35,290 nucleotides of DNA from a virus, in IMG/VR virus record IMGVR_UViG_3300042566_000069, positions 1 to 35,290 of that record; one strand, given 5' to 3'. A program made the translations under genes and the position numbers. This document shows, in pieces, positions 15,832-24,044 of the stretch (positions are counted from its first letter, which is position 1; the number at the start of each line of letters is the position of its first letter). A model generated the notes under the pieces. It saw nothing but the letters and a program-made list of their open reading frames with translations, was not told where the DNA came from and did not search any database.

Positions 15832-16194
15832 TTACAGTACTACGTTACGTGCAACCGGGATATTAGGTTGTGGTACAATACTGATACCGTACAATGATGT
15901 TTTAGATTTGAAACTATTCAGATAGTAATTAATGACTTGATTCATTTCTAACTTGTTGTTACTACCTTTAATAGCACCTAATAAATCTAGTGTGGGAATA
16001 CCGGTCTCTTGAGAAATTCTGAAAAGTATTGAAGTGAAGTTACCGGCAATATTCTTAGTGTCACACACTGATAAGAAATATCCTTGTACAATATCATATT
16101 CACTTGCGTTTACTGTTAAGTCAAATGAATAAAAAGAATCAAAAATTCTAACTGTTTGATCTAATGATGAGTGCGTGTCTATTATAGTTGCCAT
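15832..16194 (-). CDS. Small hypothetical protein, probable virion component (120 aa)
   Basis: The family is not recognised with certainty. The opening (MATIIDTHSSLDQTVRIFDS, then FYSFDLTVNASEYDIVQGYF) and the middle (NIAGNFTSILFRISQETGIP) resemble small structural proteins coded beside gp4 in T4-like phages. T4 has gene 53 (a baseplate wedge protein of about 196 aa) near gene 4, but this one is much shorter, so I do not assign it. It is neutral and mixed helix/strand with a Pro-rich tail. Ribosome site AGGA lies about 6 bases before the ATG. Overlap is absent, but spacing to gp4 is 1 base and to the tube-fold gene 11 bases. Confidence 0.75.
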   Translation of the reverse strand: MATIIDTHSSLDQTVRIFDSFYSFDLTVNASEYDIVQGYFLSVCDTKNIAGNFTSILFRISQETGIPTLDLLGAIKGSNNKLEMNQVINYYLNSFKSKTSLYGISIVPQPNIPVARNVVL

Positions 16195-16205
16195 AATTAA
16201 TCCTA

Positions 16206-17402
16206 TTATTGTTTCGGGCCGCTTGTTAACTGCTTACCAGCATACGGATTATTTCCTATATTAGAAGGTGCTGATACACCTGCATTTGGTGTACCTGCAG
16301 TTCCTGCATATGTAGGGCTAGATCCGTAAATAGGTGTGTTTACAGTAAGTGCTCTACCTGCAGAGGCTGCACCCGATACTAATACATTACTTATGCCTTG
16401 TGTAACTTCGGCTTTAACAATCTTTGATAAATTACCATTCTTAAACGTATTGTACGTTGTGCCGGCTTTCTGTATGGCACCTAATATGTTGCCGTTAGCT
16501 AAGTCGTTTATTGCGCCGCCAACACCGTCAACTAAACCATTTGGTCCCAAAATAGTACCGTTTGATCCTGGACGTGAGATTGGGCTTAATATTCTATCAT
16601 ATGAACTGTCTAGGCCAAAACCAGTAACAATATTACTAGGTGTTTGACCATCTAATGCACCTTGATTGTACACTACGGTTTCATATTCAATGCCCATAGA
16701 CATTTCCATCGTACCACCACCTTCAGAATAACTGTAAGTATCGTGTGCGGCTCGTGATAGTATGGGATTTATTAAAGTGTATGCAACAAAATTATGTTGA
16801 TTGAAACCAAATATTGTTATGTTCTTAAAGAATGGTAACTTAGCAGAATTAGGGCCTGAAGGTGTACTAGTTTCTCCTATGTAACCCCAGTTATCATCAC
16901 CTGATATAGAAGGAGAATATTGATTACGTGTGTTATAGTCTGCTGATGTTGCACCTGCTTGTGGTTGTCCACCACGTGCCCCAGCAAATACTACCTTAGG
17001 TTTTGTACTATCAGCATAGTAATACGTATAATATGCTTGCCACATGTTTCTAATGACATTACCATTGTCATCGTGAAATGTAATATCTATTGGATCATAC
17101 TTAATCTTAGTCTGTACTAATCGTTTTCTATTGTACTGATTTAATTCCGTTGTGCTAAAATTGAAGGACGGTAGTTTTACTGTCTTAACAGCTAAACCAA
17201 AGTTTGAGCCTGTCTCAACGTTTAAAGGATACGCTTCTCTGTTAATATCAAAATACACATGAAACAAAAACTTAAATTTAGGTGCATATGCATATGCATT
17301 GGGCCTAAATACTTTTGAAGCGTGTTGTTGATCCCGTAGGTAATCGCTGCCGAAGAATGCTCCGGCAGCGGAATTAAGTTGAGTTTGAAAAAATCCAGCC
17401 AT
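16206..17402 (-). CDS. Tail-tube-fold protein, gp48/gp54-like tube cap or initiator
   Basis: Probably sits at the baseplate-tube junction. Residues 38-130 follow the pattern of the gp19 family: PKFKFLFHVYFDINREAYPL, then GLAVKTVKLPSFNFSTTELN, then RLVQTKIKYDPIDITFHDD and NMWQAYYTYYYAD. The tube protein itself is encoded next door (17425-18063), so a second, longer copy (398 aa) is best read as a tube cap or initiator such as T4 gp48 (364 aa) or gp54 (320 aa). The C-terminal 130 residues are Gly/Ala/Pro-rich with helix (SKIVKAEVTQGISNVLVSGA) and probably flexible. A TATAAATC octamer lies 9 bases upstream. Which of the two T4 genes it equals is not decided. Confidence 0.75.
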   Translation of the reverse strand: MAGFFQTQLNSAAGAFFGSDYLRDQQHASKVFRPNAYAYAPKFKFLFHVYFDINREAYPLNVETGSNFGLAVKTVKLPSFNFSTTELNQYNRKRLVQTKIKYDPIDITFHDDNGNVIRNMWQAYYTYYYADSTKPKVVFAGARGGQPQAGATSADYNTRNQYSPSISGDDNWGYIGETSTPSGPNSAKLPFFKNITIFGFNQHNFVAYTLINPILSRAAHDTYSYSEGGGTMEMSMGIEYETVVYNQGALDGQTPSNIVTGFGLDSSYDRILSPISRPGSNGTILGPNGLVDGVGGAINDLANGNILGAIQKAGTTYNTFKNGNLSKIVKAEVTQGISNVLVSGAASAGRALTVNTPIYGSSPTYAGTAGTPNAGVSAPSNIGNNPYAGKQLTSGPKQ

Positions 17403-17411
17403 GTTGTACTA

Positions 17412-17419
17412 GATTTATA
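17412..17419 (-). promoter_or_regulatory. Late-promoter-like octamer (TATAAATC)
   Basis: The minus strand reads TATAAATC, one base from the T4 late consensus, 9 bases ahead of the ATG at 17402 and just past the gp19 stop. Confidence 0.6.
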
Positions 17420-17424
17420 AACTA

Positions 17425-18063
17425 TTAACCTTGACCTGAGCCAATACCTGTTACAGAAGCGCCACCTAATGCACGACCGACACTTGCACCAACACCAGAT
17501 GCCAATGGGCTCTGAATTGCATTATCAAAGCGCAATGTCATTGCGATTGTTACTGCTTCGTTAGTACCGTAGTTTAGTGTGTTGTAGTTAGCAGTCTGTA
17601 AGAAGCATCCGTACAATTCCCAAGTTTCTAGAACTGTAGGTGTTGCTGCTCCGTTGCCACCGTCTAAGATTTCAATGTTTGTTTGGAACTTATAATCTTG
17701 ACCAGTAGCCGCAGATGCTTGCTCAACAAAGTCCATTTGTTTTTGCAATTGCTGACCAACTAACTTAGATACCGTACCAGATGCGTCATCTCTGACGTTA
17801 ACTGTCATTGGATTCCAAGTGTGCTTACCGGCTAGATACAACGTTGAGTTGTATACTGGTAATGTAATTTCAGCGAAAGTCACGTTGGGACGTGAGCAAT
17901 CAATAACTTGTTTTGTCAATTCTACGCTAGATGCACTAGCACCAAAGTTTAAGAAGTTTACTCTAAAACGATACTGTAGTTTAGGCATCAACAAGCCTTG
18001 GTTTCCACCGGCGTTGTCTGACGCTACGGTCATGTTGAACAATGATTGTGAGGCTGTTGCCAT
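17425..18063 (-). CDS. 19: Tail tube protein gp19
   Basis: Subunit of the inner tail tube through which DNA is delivered. The 212 aa are slightly longer than T4 gp19 (163 aa), as in marine relatives. Key segments are MPKLQYRFRVNFLNFGASAS (26-45), ELTKQVIDCSRPNVTFAEIT (49-68), YLAGKHTWNPMTVNVRDDA and LETWELYGCFLQTANYNTLN, which follow the strand order of the contractile-tail tube fold. The Gly/Ala-rich C-terminus is probably flexible. It has a GATAAATA motif and a strong AGGAGA ribosome site 10 bases before the ATG, in keeping with a high-copy product. It lies directly downstream of the sheath gene, the usual T4 order 18-19. Confidence 0.93.
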   Translation of the reverse strand: MATASQSLFNMTVASDNAGGNQGLLMPKLQYRFRVNFLNFGASASSVELTKQVIDCSRPNVTFAEITLPVYNSTLYLAGKHTWNPMTVNVRDDASGTVSKLVGQQLQKQMDFVEQASAATGQDYKFQTNIEILDGGNGAATPTVLETWELYGCFLQTANYNTLNYGTNEAVTIAMTLRFDNAIQSPLASGVGASVGRALGGASVTGIGSGQG

Positions 18064-18085
18064 TTTTTGTTTCTCCTGTTAATAT

Positions 18086-18093
18086 TATTTATC
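18086..18093 (-). promoter_or_regulatory. Late-promoter-like octamer (GATAAATA) for gp19
   Basis: GATAAATAAT on the minus strand gives a leader of about 20 bases carrying AGGAGA before the gp19 ATG at 18063. This is the best-spaced late promoter plus ribosome site in the window. Confidence 0.75.
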
Positions 18094-18099
18094 TATATT

Positions 18100-18125
18100 A
18101 GATTGGGTACCTAAGTACCCAATCT
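18100..18125 (-). terminator. Strong hairpin between gp18 and gp19
   Basis: An 11-bp perfect stem (AGATTGGGTAC with GTACCCAATCT) has a 4-base CTAA loop and lies 5 bases past the gp18 stop. On the minus strand it is followed by AATATAGATAAATA rather than a T run. It may be a weak terminator, an mRNA 3'-end stabiliser or a processing site. It abuts the gp19 promoter. Confidence 0.65.
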
Positions 18126-18129
18126 CTCT

Positions 18130-21100
18130 TTATCCACCTGATGATAATTCACCTGTGTTTAAGATACGAACCGGAACATAGATGAATTCAGCTGCCTTAA
18201 CAGGCTCAACTGCAACATCAATCCACAATTCATTTCTATCTATACGAGCCGGTGTGTTATTACTTTCGTCACAAACAACCAAGTAATCGTATAGACCACG
18301 TTTAGCAACTAAATCAACTAGCAATGTTTCAACAACACCAGCGATTTGATTACGTGTCAATGCATCGTTAGGTTCAAACACGAATGGTCTGCAAGCTAGT
18401 GTCAATTGACGACGGATGTAAGCAATTAGACGAGCTACGTTAGTTCTGTCAAGAGCACTTGAACTATTGAAACTTGTCTTATTACCATAGTTCAACAATC
18501 CAATACCTGTAAAGAACACTAATGGGTTGATGAAGTTGATATACAATACATCACGAATACCTATACGTGTCTTAATTGTCTGGAACTCACCGGTTGTACG
18601 ATTCAAGTAACCAATGTTAGTAGCATTGTCAATGTTACCGCGGCGAGTACCTGCAGCCGCTAACCATGGATAAGAAACAGTATCATTACGTAAGAATGTA
18701 CGCAACATCATGTGTGATGCAGGAACAGCAACTAAGTTACCTGATAAGTCAGGAGCGATACCACTTGGATAGAATAGACCCATATAAGTATTACGAGTTA
18801 CACAACCTTCTTCACCTGTGCTTGTTGCACCTGCGGCGTTAGTAGCCCATGCTTGAATATCAGTAGCCTGATCAGGTAGACCTAATGGTGTATCACCAAT
18901 AATATAACCTGTTTCGCCACGGTCTGCATTCAACACAACCATGTTAGGTTGCAATTCTGGATAGTTAGGTGTAGCCATCAAGTTGAAGAAGTTATCTTCA
19001 TCACGAATTGCCAAGTTAGTATCAATTGCTGAACGCAATGCTTCAACTACCATAGCACGTTGTGCCTTACGACCCATGAACGGTGAACCATTAGATTGTA
19101 GACCGCTTACTGATACCCATGCATCTTGTTGAGCAGGAATAGTTTGATCCGGGAAAGTAGCTGAATTGAAATAGTTAATACGATACTGCTTGACGTTATA
19201 ACCTGAACGGCGTGTATTGAATAATAACATACCATTTGGATACAATGATGATTCAGGTGCATCTAAGTCTAGATAATTACTATCTAGTAATGAAGCAATT
19301 GTCGGGATAGGATCATCTGCAGGATTTACTGTACCGGATGCTGCCCAACGTGCATCAGCAAATAGAACACCACTTGAACTTGTTTGGTCAGCGTTATCAA
19401 TTAGTACCCACTGATCTACTCCTGTTACAGATTCCCAACGACTGATTATAGGATAGTCTTCTAAGTTAGCAGTACTTACCCAGATATCACCGTATACTAG
19501 TGCTGTACCATCTGATTGTGTAGTAGGTGTACTTGCACTTATGATTGGACCAGCAGGATCTGTTGTATTGGAACCAGTTGATGAAGGGAAACCAGTACTG
19601 TCATAGTTTAGAGTACCGTAACCATTCCATTGACCATTGTAGTTAACCATAATGTCAACTTGGTCAACTACTGAGTAGAACCAGTTAGTGTTATTAGCTG
19701 GAGCAACTGCTGGGGCGCCTTCATTAGAGATATAAGTGAAGTCTACCCAGTTTGAAAGTTGAACGCTGTAATTAGCAGGTGCTGTTCCAGACTTATATGC
19801 TACTCCGGTTACTGCACCAGATGAGACAGAAGTTATAGTTACAACTAAATCATTTGCAGTAGTTGCCCCACCTAAAGCCGTACCCAAGAATGTAACAGTA
19901 TCACCCACTACATAACCAGTGCCGGCTGCAACAAATGTTGTCGGAGCAACAAGATATACGCCATTAACTGTAGTTACGTTAAGTGTTAATCCTGTACCTG
20001 AAGTGTCACCCTGTGTGCTGGCTGCTGCCGGTGCAAATGTTAAGGTGACAGATGGTCCTGTTTTAGTACCTGTAGTAGAGCCAACTACAAATCCTGCAGT
20101 AGCTAAACAACCATTGCTATACCCAGTTGTAGTATTAATATCACTGATAGTAATTTCGCCACCTTCAGTATGAACTATTTGAATAGCACCGTTAGTAGTT
20201 ACAGACGCTTGAGTATAAGGTATATTTGCGGCAGCCCATGCTGTTACAAATCCAGTAGCCGATGCATTGTCATTTACAGTAACTGTATATGTAGCTGACA
20301 ATGTTGAAGAGCCAGGAGTTGATACGTTTACAGCTAGCCCATAAGGACCACTAGAGAATGAAGGGTTGGTTGCTGTACCGGTTACAACTGTAGGTCCTGT
20401 AGCAAGTCTTTCCCACAAGTATACCGGACTTGATAAGAAGTTTAAGTTAAATTTATATTGTGCGTAAATTGTGTTAGCAGGTATAGCACTGCCGCCTGTA
20501 GGATCTAATGCACTGTTAGCTGCCGCATCAGATATATAATTACCTACATTTTTAGATACCCAAGATGCAGTAGTAGTATTGTATCGTGATACGTCTAAGT
20601 TCAAACCGTTTCCTGCACTACCTACTTTCATCCAAACTGAACCAGTTGGGCGTGGATATTGTTGACTTGATGTCCACAATGGCATTTCTGCGGCTGTTCC
20701 CCATACAAGAGCAGGTTGATAATAGAAACCTACTGTAATACCCAAATCATTAAGCACTGTTCCAGTACCTGATACAACGTTAATATATGCGCTTGGACTA
20801 CCTATGTTCTGTGCAGAGAATATGCAAAGTTTGCCGTTTCTTACTGAAGCTGATAGTTGAGTAATATCTAATGCATTAATTGCGGCTGCGACTCCGGCTA
20901 TTGTATTATTAGTTGACGCAGGAACTGCAATAGTCGTGCTGAATCCACCGTTAATATTAAGAGTGAAGGTGTCACCTGCTGTCAATGATGTTGGTGCATT
21001 GTCACTAGTGATAGTTGGCAAATCGTCAAGCCATGCACTAGAACCTAGATTTTCCCAAATATTGTTAGTAGTCTTATAGAAGAACTGTTTGCCATTTGGT

Positions 21101-21693
21101 GCTGAAGGTATAGTATCAATTTCAATTGCATTTACTGCATAATCGCCGATATTACCTATACTAGACAACGGCACACCACTTGATAAATCATCAGGATCAG
21201 TAATGACTACTGGAACTTGTTCAGTGAACTTTCCTGTTGTTGTATTGAATGCAAAAATACCCCATGTTGTGTTAGTAGTATCTAACCAATAAGTACCGTT
21301 AGTTGGTGCACCAGTTGGGCGACCTGTTTGTCCTACTAAGCTTGCCAAATCAATGTCAGCACGTAGAACATAGCAACGATTTGTAACGCCTAATAGACTG
21401 TATGCAGCCAATAGACCATATTCGTTAAGTTCATAACCCTGAATCGGTGTACCGTTCGTAGTAGTATAGAAGAATGGTGTACCGTAAAGAGTAACCAAAT
21501 CACGTTGACTCGTAACTTGATAGAGTTTGTTTGCGTTTGCCGCGGTTGTAGCTTGTGCTACACCTGTACCAGTAGCGTCAGCTTTATTCTGTGCTGTAGC
21601 TAATACTACTAATGGGACAGAACTAGTTGGGGCTGGTAAGTACTGACTTTGGTCAATGATCGTGACTTCTACGCCTGGTGATGTTAATGCCAT
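18130..21693 (-). CDS. 18: Contractile tail sheath protein gp18, greatly enlarged
   Basis: Forms the contractile outer tail sheath. The N-terminus (MALTSPGVEVTIIDQSQYLP, then SSVPLVVLATAQNKADATG) and the C-terminal 350 residues (RQLTLACRPFVFEPNDALTR, then VAVEPVKAAEFIYVPVRILN) are typical of the sheath family. At 1187 aa it is nearly twice T4 gp18 (659 aa). The extra 600-700 residues lie in the middle, about 120-830, and look like several small beta domains. One (FTLNINGGFSTTIAVPAST, then AAINALDITQLSASV) resembles the embedded domains of flagellin and hook proteins. Others carry VAAGTGYVVGDTVTFLG and repeated short Trp-containing segments. Such domains would decorate the tail surface. The ribosome site is AAAGGAA, with an ACTAAATA octamer and a small hairpin upstream. 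Confidence 0.93.
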   Translation of the reverse strand: MALTSPGVEVTIIDQSQYLPAPTSSVPLVVLATAQNKADATGTGVAQATTAANANKLYQVTSQRDLVTLYGTPFFYTTTNGTPIQGYELNEYGLLAAYSLLGVTNRCYVLRADIDLASLVGQTGRPTGAPTNGTYWLDTTNTTWGIFAFNTTTGKFTEQVPVVITDPDDLSSGVPLSSIGNIGDYAVNAIEIDTIPSAPNGKQFFYKTTNNIWENLGSSAWLDDLPTITSDNAPTSLTAGDTFTLNINGGFSTTIAVPASTNNTIAGVAAAINALDITQLSASVRNGKLCIFSAQNIGSPSAYINVVSGTGTVLNDLGITVGFYYQPALVWGTAAEMPLWTSSQQYPRPTGSVWMKVGSAGNGLNLDVSRYNTTTASWVSKNVGNYISDAAANSALDPTGGSAIPANTIYAQYKFNLNFLSSPVYLWERLATGPTVVTGTATNPSFSSGPYGLAVNVSTPGSSTLSATYTVTVNDNASATGFVTAWAAANIPYTQASVTTNGAIQIVHTEGGEITISDINTTTGYSNGCLATAGFVVGSTTGTKTGPSVTLTFAPAAASTQGDTSGTGLTLNVTTVNGVYLVAPTTFVAAGTGYVVGDTVTFLGTALGGATTANDLVVTITSVSSGAVTGVAYKSGTAPANYSVQLSNWVDFTYISNEGAPAVAPANNTNWFYSVVDQVDIMVNYNGQWNGYGTLNYDSTGFPSSTGSNTTDPAGPIISASTPTTQSDGTALVYGDIWVSTANLEDYPIISRWESVTGVDQWVLIDNADQTSSSGVLFADARWAASGTVNPADDPIPTIASLLDSNYLDLDAPESSLYPNGMLLFNTRRSGYNVKQYRINYFNSATFPDQTIPAQQDAWVSVSGLQSNGSPFMGRKAQRAMVVEALRSAIDTNLAIRDEDNFFNLMATPNYPELQPNMVVLNADRGETGYIIGDTPLGLPDQATDIQAWATNAAGATSTGEEGCVTRNTYMGLFYPSGIAPDLSGNLVAVPASHMMLRTFLRNDTVSYPWLAAAGTRRGNIDNATNIGYLNRTTGEFQTIKTRIGIRDVLYINFINPLVFFTGIGLLNYGNKTSFNSSSALDRTNVARLIAYIRRQLTLACRPFVFEPNDALTRNQIAGVVETLLVDLVAKRGLYDYLVVCDESNNTPARIDRNELWIDVAVEPVKAAEFIYVPVRILNTGELSSGG

Positions 21694-21748
21694 TTTATTT
21701 TTTCCTTTAATGTAAAATTTTGAGGGTTACAACCCTAATGCATAGTAT

Positions 21749-21756
21749 TATTTAGT
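21749..21756 (-). promoter_or_regulatory. Late-promoter-like octamer (ACTAAATA) for gp18
   Basis: The minus strand reads ACTAAATA 55 bases before the gp18 ATG at 21693. The leader holds a short inverted repeat (AGGGTT at 21723-21728, AACCCT at 21731-21736) and the AAAGGAA ribosome site. Confidence 0.5.
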
Positions 21757-21802
21757 AAAATAACTAAAAAAGGATGGTTAATGGTGCCTTCGAAGGTTTG
21801 AA

Positions 21803-21810
21803 ACTAAATA
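21803..21810 (+). promoter_or_regulatory. Late-promoter-like octamer (ACTAAATA), 4 bases before the HNH-like gene
   Basis: ACTAAATACAAT runs directly into ATG at 21815. The motif is the same variant as for gp18 but on the opposite strand, so gp18 and the HNH-like gene would be divergently expressed. No ribosome site fits in the remaining leader. A 10-base palindrome CCTTCGAAGG precedes it (21787-21796). Confidence 0.45.
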
Positions 21811-21814
21811 CAAT

Positions 21815-22168
21815 ATGCTTGTCACAAGACCCATTTGCTTACACTGCAACAAAAACTATTGCGCCGTTAATTACAAACGTGACGGAATAACACATTACAG
21901 AAGTATGTGTGATGAGTGCGGTAGGAAGAAAAATAAACTAAAGCCTAGAAAAGCAGGTTGGGCTAAAAGTGGATACAAGAAAAAAGCCACATGTGATTTA
22001 TGTGGCTTTAAGTGCGTCTATACCTCACAGCTTACAGTGTTTCACATCGACGGAGATTTAGAAAACACTCAATTAACTAATCTAAGAACTATCTGTTTGA
22101 ACTGCGTTGAAGTAGTCAAAAAGAAAGAAGTTAATTGGAAGCGAGGGGATTTAAAGGTTGATTATTGA
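21815..22168 (+). CDS. HNH-like zinc-binding protein (117 aa)
   Basis: Four Cys pairs are visible: CLHC (about 8-11), CDEC (32-35), CDLC (60-63) and CLNC (93-96). The second half, CDLCGFKCVYTSQLTVFHIDG followed by NTQLTNLRTICLNC, has the order of an HNH endonuclease: a zinc knuckle, an H-x-D (FHID), Asn in ENTQLTN and a second zinc knuckle after NLRTI. It is very basic. It could be a homing-type nicking enzyme or a DNA-binding zinc protein. It is the only plus-strand gene in the 240-26501 stretch and splits gp18 from gp1, as expected for an insertion. Its stop region overlaps the gp1 stop region tail to tail by 18 bases. The catalytic assignment is tentative. Confidence 0.75.
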   Translation: MLVTRPICLHCNKNYCAVNYKRDGITHYRSMCDECGRKKNKLKPRKAGWAKSGYKKKATCDLCGFKCVYTSQLTVFHIDGDLENTQLTNLRTICLNCVEVVKKKEVNWKRGDLKVDY

Positions 22169-22783
22169 TTTTATTTGACTGTGCAAGTCATCAATCGTGC
22201 CGTTATTATCTAGATAGTGGTCGTAGTCTAGTCCTACACTAGAATATTCACTAGCATGAATGTTCAGCTTAGATAATTGTGCTTTACTAATAGACCATGA
22301 CATGTTACCAAACTCACCTTTATTATATGATATGGCTGCTTGAATCCATTCAGGCTGCTCACCACGTGCTGTTCTAACTGTAATGCCACCTGCATTTTTT
22401 ATAGCTAGAACCTCATTAGCAAATCTACAATCAGTGATAACAATATTGTCTTTGCTTTGACGTAGTTTGTTCTCTACGCTTGCAACCCAAATGTCAGTAT
22501 GAAAATGATTACGTAGTACATCTGTACCCCAGTATTGTAGAATCCAACGGGGCGTGATATCCATCTGCAAGCGAGTACTCCACCAAATATCAGTCTGTTC
22601 TCGCCATTCTCTGCTAGTCTTAGTAGAGCCTTCTAACAATTCTCTGTCCCAACCAAACACTGATGAAACTGCATCTTTTAGAGATGATGCAAAACTTACT
22701 CGTTTAAAACCATGGAATGTGCAGAGATAGTCTGCAACTGTATCTTTGCCGGATCCTATCAAGCCGGTTACGCCTATAATCAT
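22151..22783 (-). CDS. 1: Deoxynucleoside monophosphate kinase gp1
   Basis: Phosphorylates dNMPs to dNDPs in the cytoplasm to feed phage DNA synthesis. It has 210 aa (T4 gp1 is 241). P-loop GLIGSGKDT is at 7-15. Family-typical segments are KRVSFASSLKDAVSSVFGW, SREWREQTDIWWS, PRWILQYWGTDVLRNHFHTD and VITDCRFANEV, the last matching the lid and base-recognition region. The ATG at 22783 has AGGAGT 6 bases upstream, and that ribosome site lies inside an inverted repeat (22790-22822). The 3' end overlaps the convergent HNH-like gene by 18 bases. It is the only clear nucleotide-metabolism gene of this minus-strand group, beside neck and ParB-like genes. Confidence 0.92.
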   Translation of the reverse strand: MIIGVTGLIGSGKDTVADYLCTFHGFKRVSFASSLKDAVSSVFGWDRELLEGSTKTSREWREQTDIWWSTRLQMDITPRWILQYWGTDVLRNHFHTDIWVASVENKLRQSKDNIVITDCRFANEVLAIKNAGGITVRTARGEQPEWIQAAISYNKGEFGNMSWSISKAQLSKLNIHASEYSSVGLDYDHYLDNNGTIDDLHSQIKSIINL

Positions 22784-22789
22784 GTGGAA

Positions 22790-22822
22790 ACTCCTATCAG
22801 ATACTTAGTATACTACAGGAGT
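22790..22822 (-). promoter_or_regulatory. Hairpin that could mask the gp1 ribosome site
   Basis: On the minus strand ACTCCT (22817-22822) can pair with AGGAGT (22790-22795), with one more G-U and one more A-U pair possible. AGGAGT is the Shine-Dalgarno of gp1, 6 bases before its ATG. The loop holds a second partial palindrome (AGTATACT). Folding would block translation, so this is a candidate translational switch, or simply a stem of 6-8 bp with no role. Confidence 0.5.
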
Positions 22823-22845
22823 ATGAAAAAAGAAAGTGTTTAGGA

Positions 22846-23235
22846 TTAACCTAGTTCATCAAACAGATAGACGGTAACGGGTTTGTTTACTTTTAATGCT
22901 GATGCTACTCTATGATGCCCGTCTAAGATATAGAAGGTCTGCCCATCTCGCAGTACAACTGGCTTGTCTTGATACTCGTCAAACATAGCTTCATCACTGC
23001 CATAATCACTTAGCCAATCTTGTGTTGCAGTCAGTTCATTTGGATTCATTCGCACAACTTCGGGTTTGTATCCGTCATCAATCAAATCATAAACTATGTC
23101 TGCTAGTTCACTAGAATCAGCATGTTCATCAGAATAATGTTTCATGGTTCTGGGATCATATGTACCCCTGTACTTGCCCAATGACAATGTAGTATCTCTA
23201 TAATCTGATTCAGTTAATAGTTCGCTTATCTTCAT
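22846..23235 (-). CDS. ParB/sulfiredoxin-like domain protein with capsid-targeting-like N-terminus
   Basis: The C-terminal part, VVLRDGQTFYILDGHHRVAS then ALKVNKPVTVYLFDEL, carries the DGHHR signature (105-109) of ParB-like N-terminal domains, a fold used by nucleotide-dependent ParB proteins, nucleases and sulfiredoxin. The body is acidic (DEHADSSELADIVYDLIDDG). The start MKISELLTES resembles the T4 capsid-targeting peptide, with L-x-E ending at residue 9, so the protein may be packed in the head and injected. The 129 aa are too short for a full ParB and there is no helix-turn-helix. One base separates it from the gp13 stop, so it is likely expressed late with gp13. Its activity and substrate are unknown. 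Confidence 0.7.
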   Translation of the reverse strand: MKISELLTESDYRDTTLSLGKYRGTYDPRTMKHYSDEHADSSELADIVYDLIDDGYKPEVVRMNPNELTATQDWLSDYGSDEAMFDEYQDKPVVLRDGQTFYILDGHHRVASALKVNKPVTVYLFDELG

Positions 23236-23236
23236 G

Positions 23237-24022
23237 TTAGCCTTGGACCCAAGTTAGTGGTTGACTGTAATCAACATAACGTTTCAGTTCATCAATCAAT
23301 TGCTCTTGCAACTTAGCTCCTTCAGCTTTCATTGCTGTACCGTTTAACGTAGTTCCTCCACCTGGGCCAGCGATAGAACCAAACTTTTCACGTGCTTCTC
23401 CGATAATAGTCTTTAATATAGCTAATGTGAAGTCACCAATCCAAACGCCTGCGCCTGGGTCTTGTAATAGTACTTCTTCTGTTCGTTGGACGTCAGCCCA
23501 AATAAGTACTCTCTCACCAGTGCCTTTAGGGTCACGTACAATTCTAAGAACCTTAGTTACAGGATCAAATGTGTATACTACGTAGCCGCCGAACATACGT
23601 GCAGCCAATTCAACATAACCTGCATAGAAATCATATGTTGCCATACCACCTGCGTAGTTATAGTTTAATAGATATGTGTTTAAGATAGCTGAACTGAAGG
23701 GGTCAAATGAACTAGAACCGGGGCCTGTTTCTAATCCCACTGTTCTACGGAATAGACTACGTACATTAATGAATTCTTGTGGTAGGGTATATGTATCCAC
23801 ATTCTTAACGATAGTCATAAGTGTATATGATTCCGCAGTTGCATTCTGTGCCCTTTGTCTATAGGTCTTTATTGCGTAGTTGTATGCTGCCTCAAAGTGC
23901 TGAGGGTCAAGCTCTAAATCAATAATACCATCTCCTAAGCGGAGTCTTAAGTTATTAAATAATAACTCTTTTAATTGGTCTAGGGTTAATCCATTTGGAG
24001 TAGAAAGAATGTTAGTTGCCAT
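23237..24022 (-). CDS. 13: Neck protein gp13
   Basis: Part of the neck ring that closes the packed head and joins the tail. It has 261 aa (T4 gp13 is 309). Features fitting gp13 of T4-like phages are the LNTYLLNYNYAGGMATYDFY region, YVELAARMFGGYVVYTFDP, VLRIVRDPKGTGERVLIW, and the very characteristic LAILKTIIGEAREKFGSIAG followed by GPGGGTTLNGTAMKAEG and an end helix QLIDELKRYVDYSQPLTWV. A GATAAATA motif (24045-24052) lies 22 bases upstream. Its partner gp14 is coded divergently at 26610. Upstream lies the 432-base non-coding interval. Confidence 0.83.
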   Translation of the reverse strand: MATNILSTPNGLTLDQLKELLFNNLRLRLGDGIIDLELDPQHFEAAYNYAIKTYRQRAQNATAESYTLMTIVKNVDTYTLPQEFINVRSLFRRTVGLETGPGSSSFDPFSSAILNTYLLNYNYAGGMATYDFYAGYVELAARMFGGYVVYTFDPVTKVLRIVRDPKGTGERVLIWADVQRTEEVLLQDPGAGVWIGDFTLAILKTIIGEAREKFGSIAGPGGGTTLNGTAMKAEGAKLQEQLIDELKRYVDYSQPLTWVQG

Positions 24023-24044
24023 ATATATAAGTACCTGTATCTTA

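Noticed and set aside
21787-21796. Palindrome CCTTCGAAGG as a terminator or operator
   Set aside because: It is only 10 bases, without a T run on either strand. It is a chance palindrome unless conserved.
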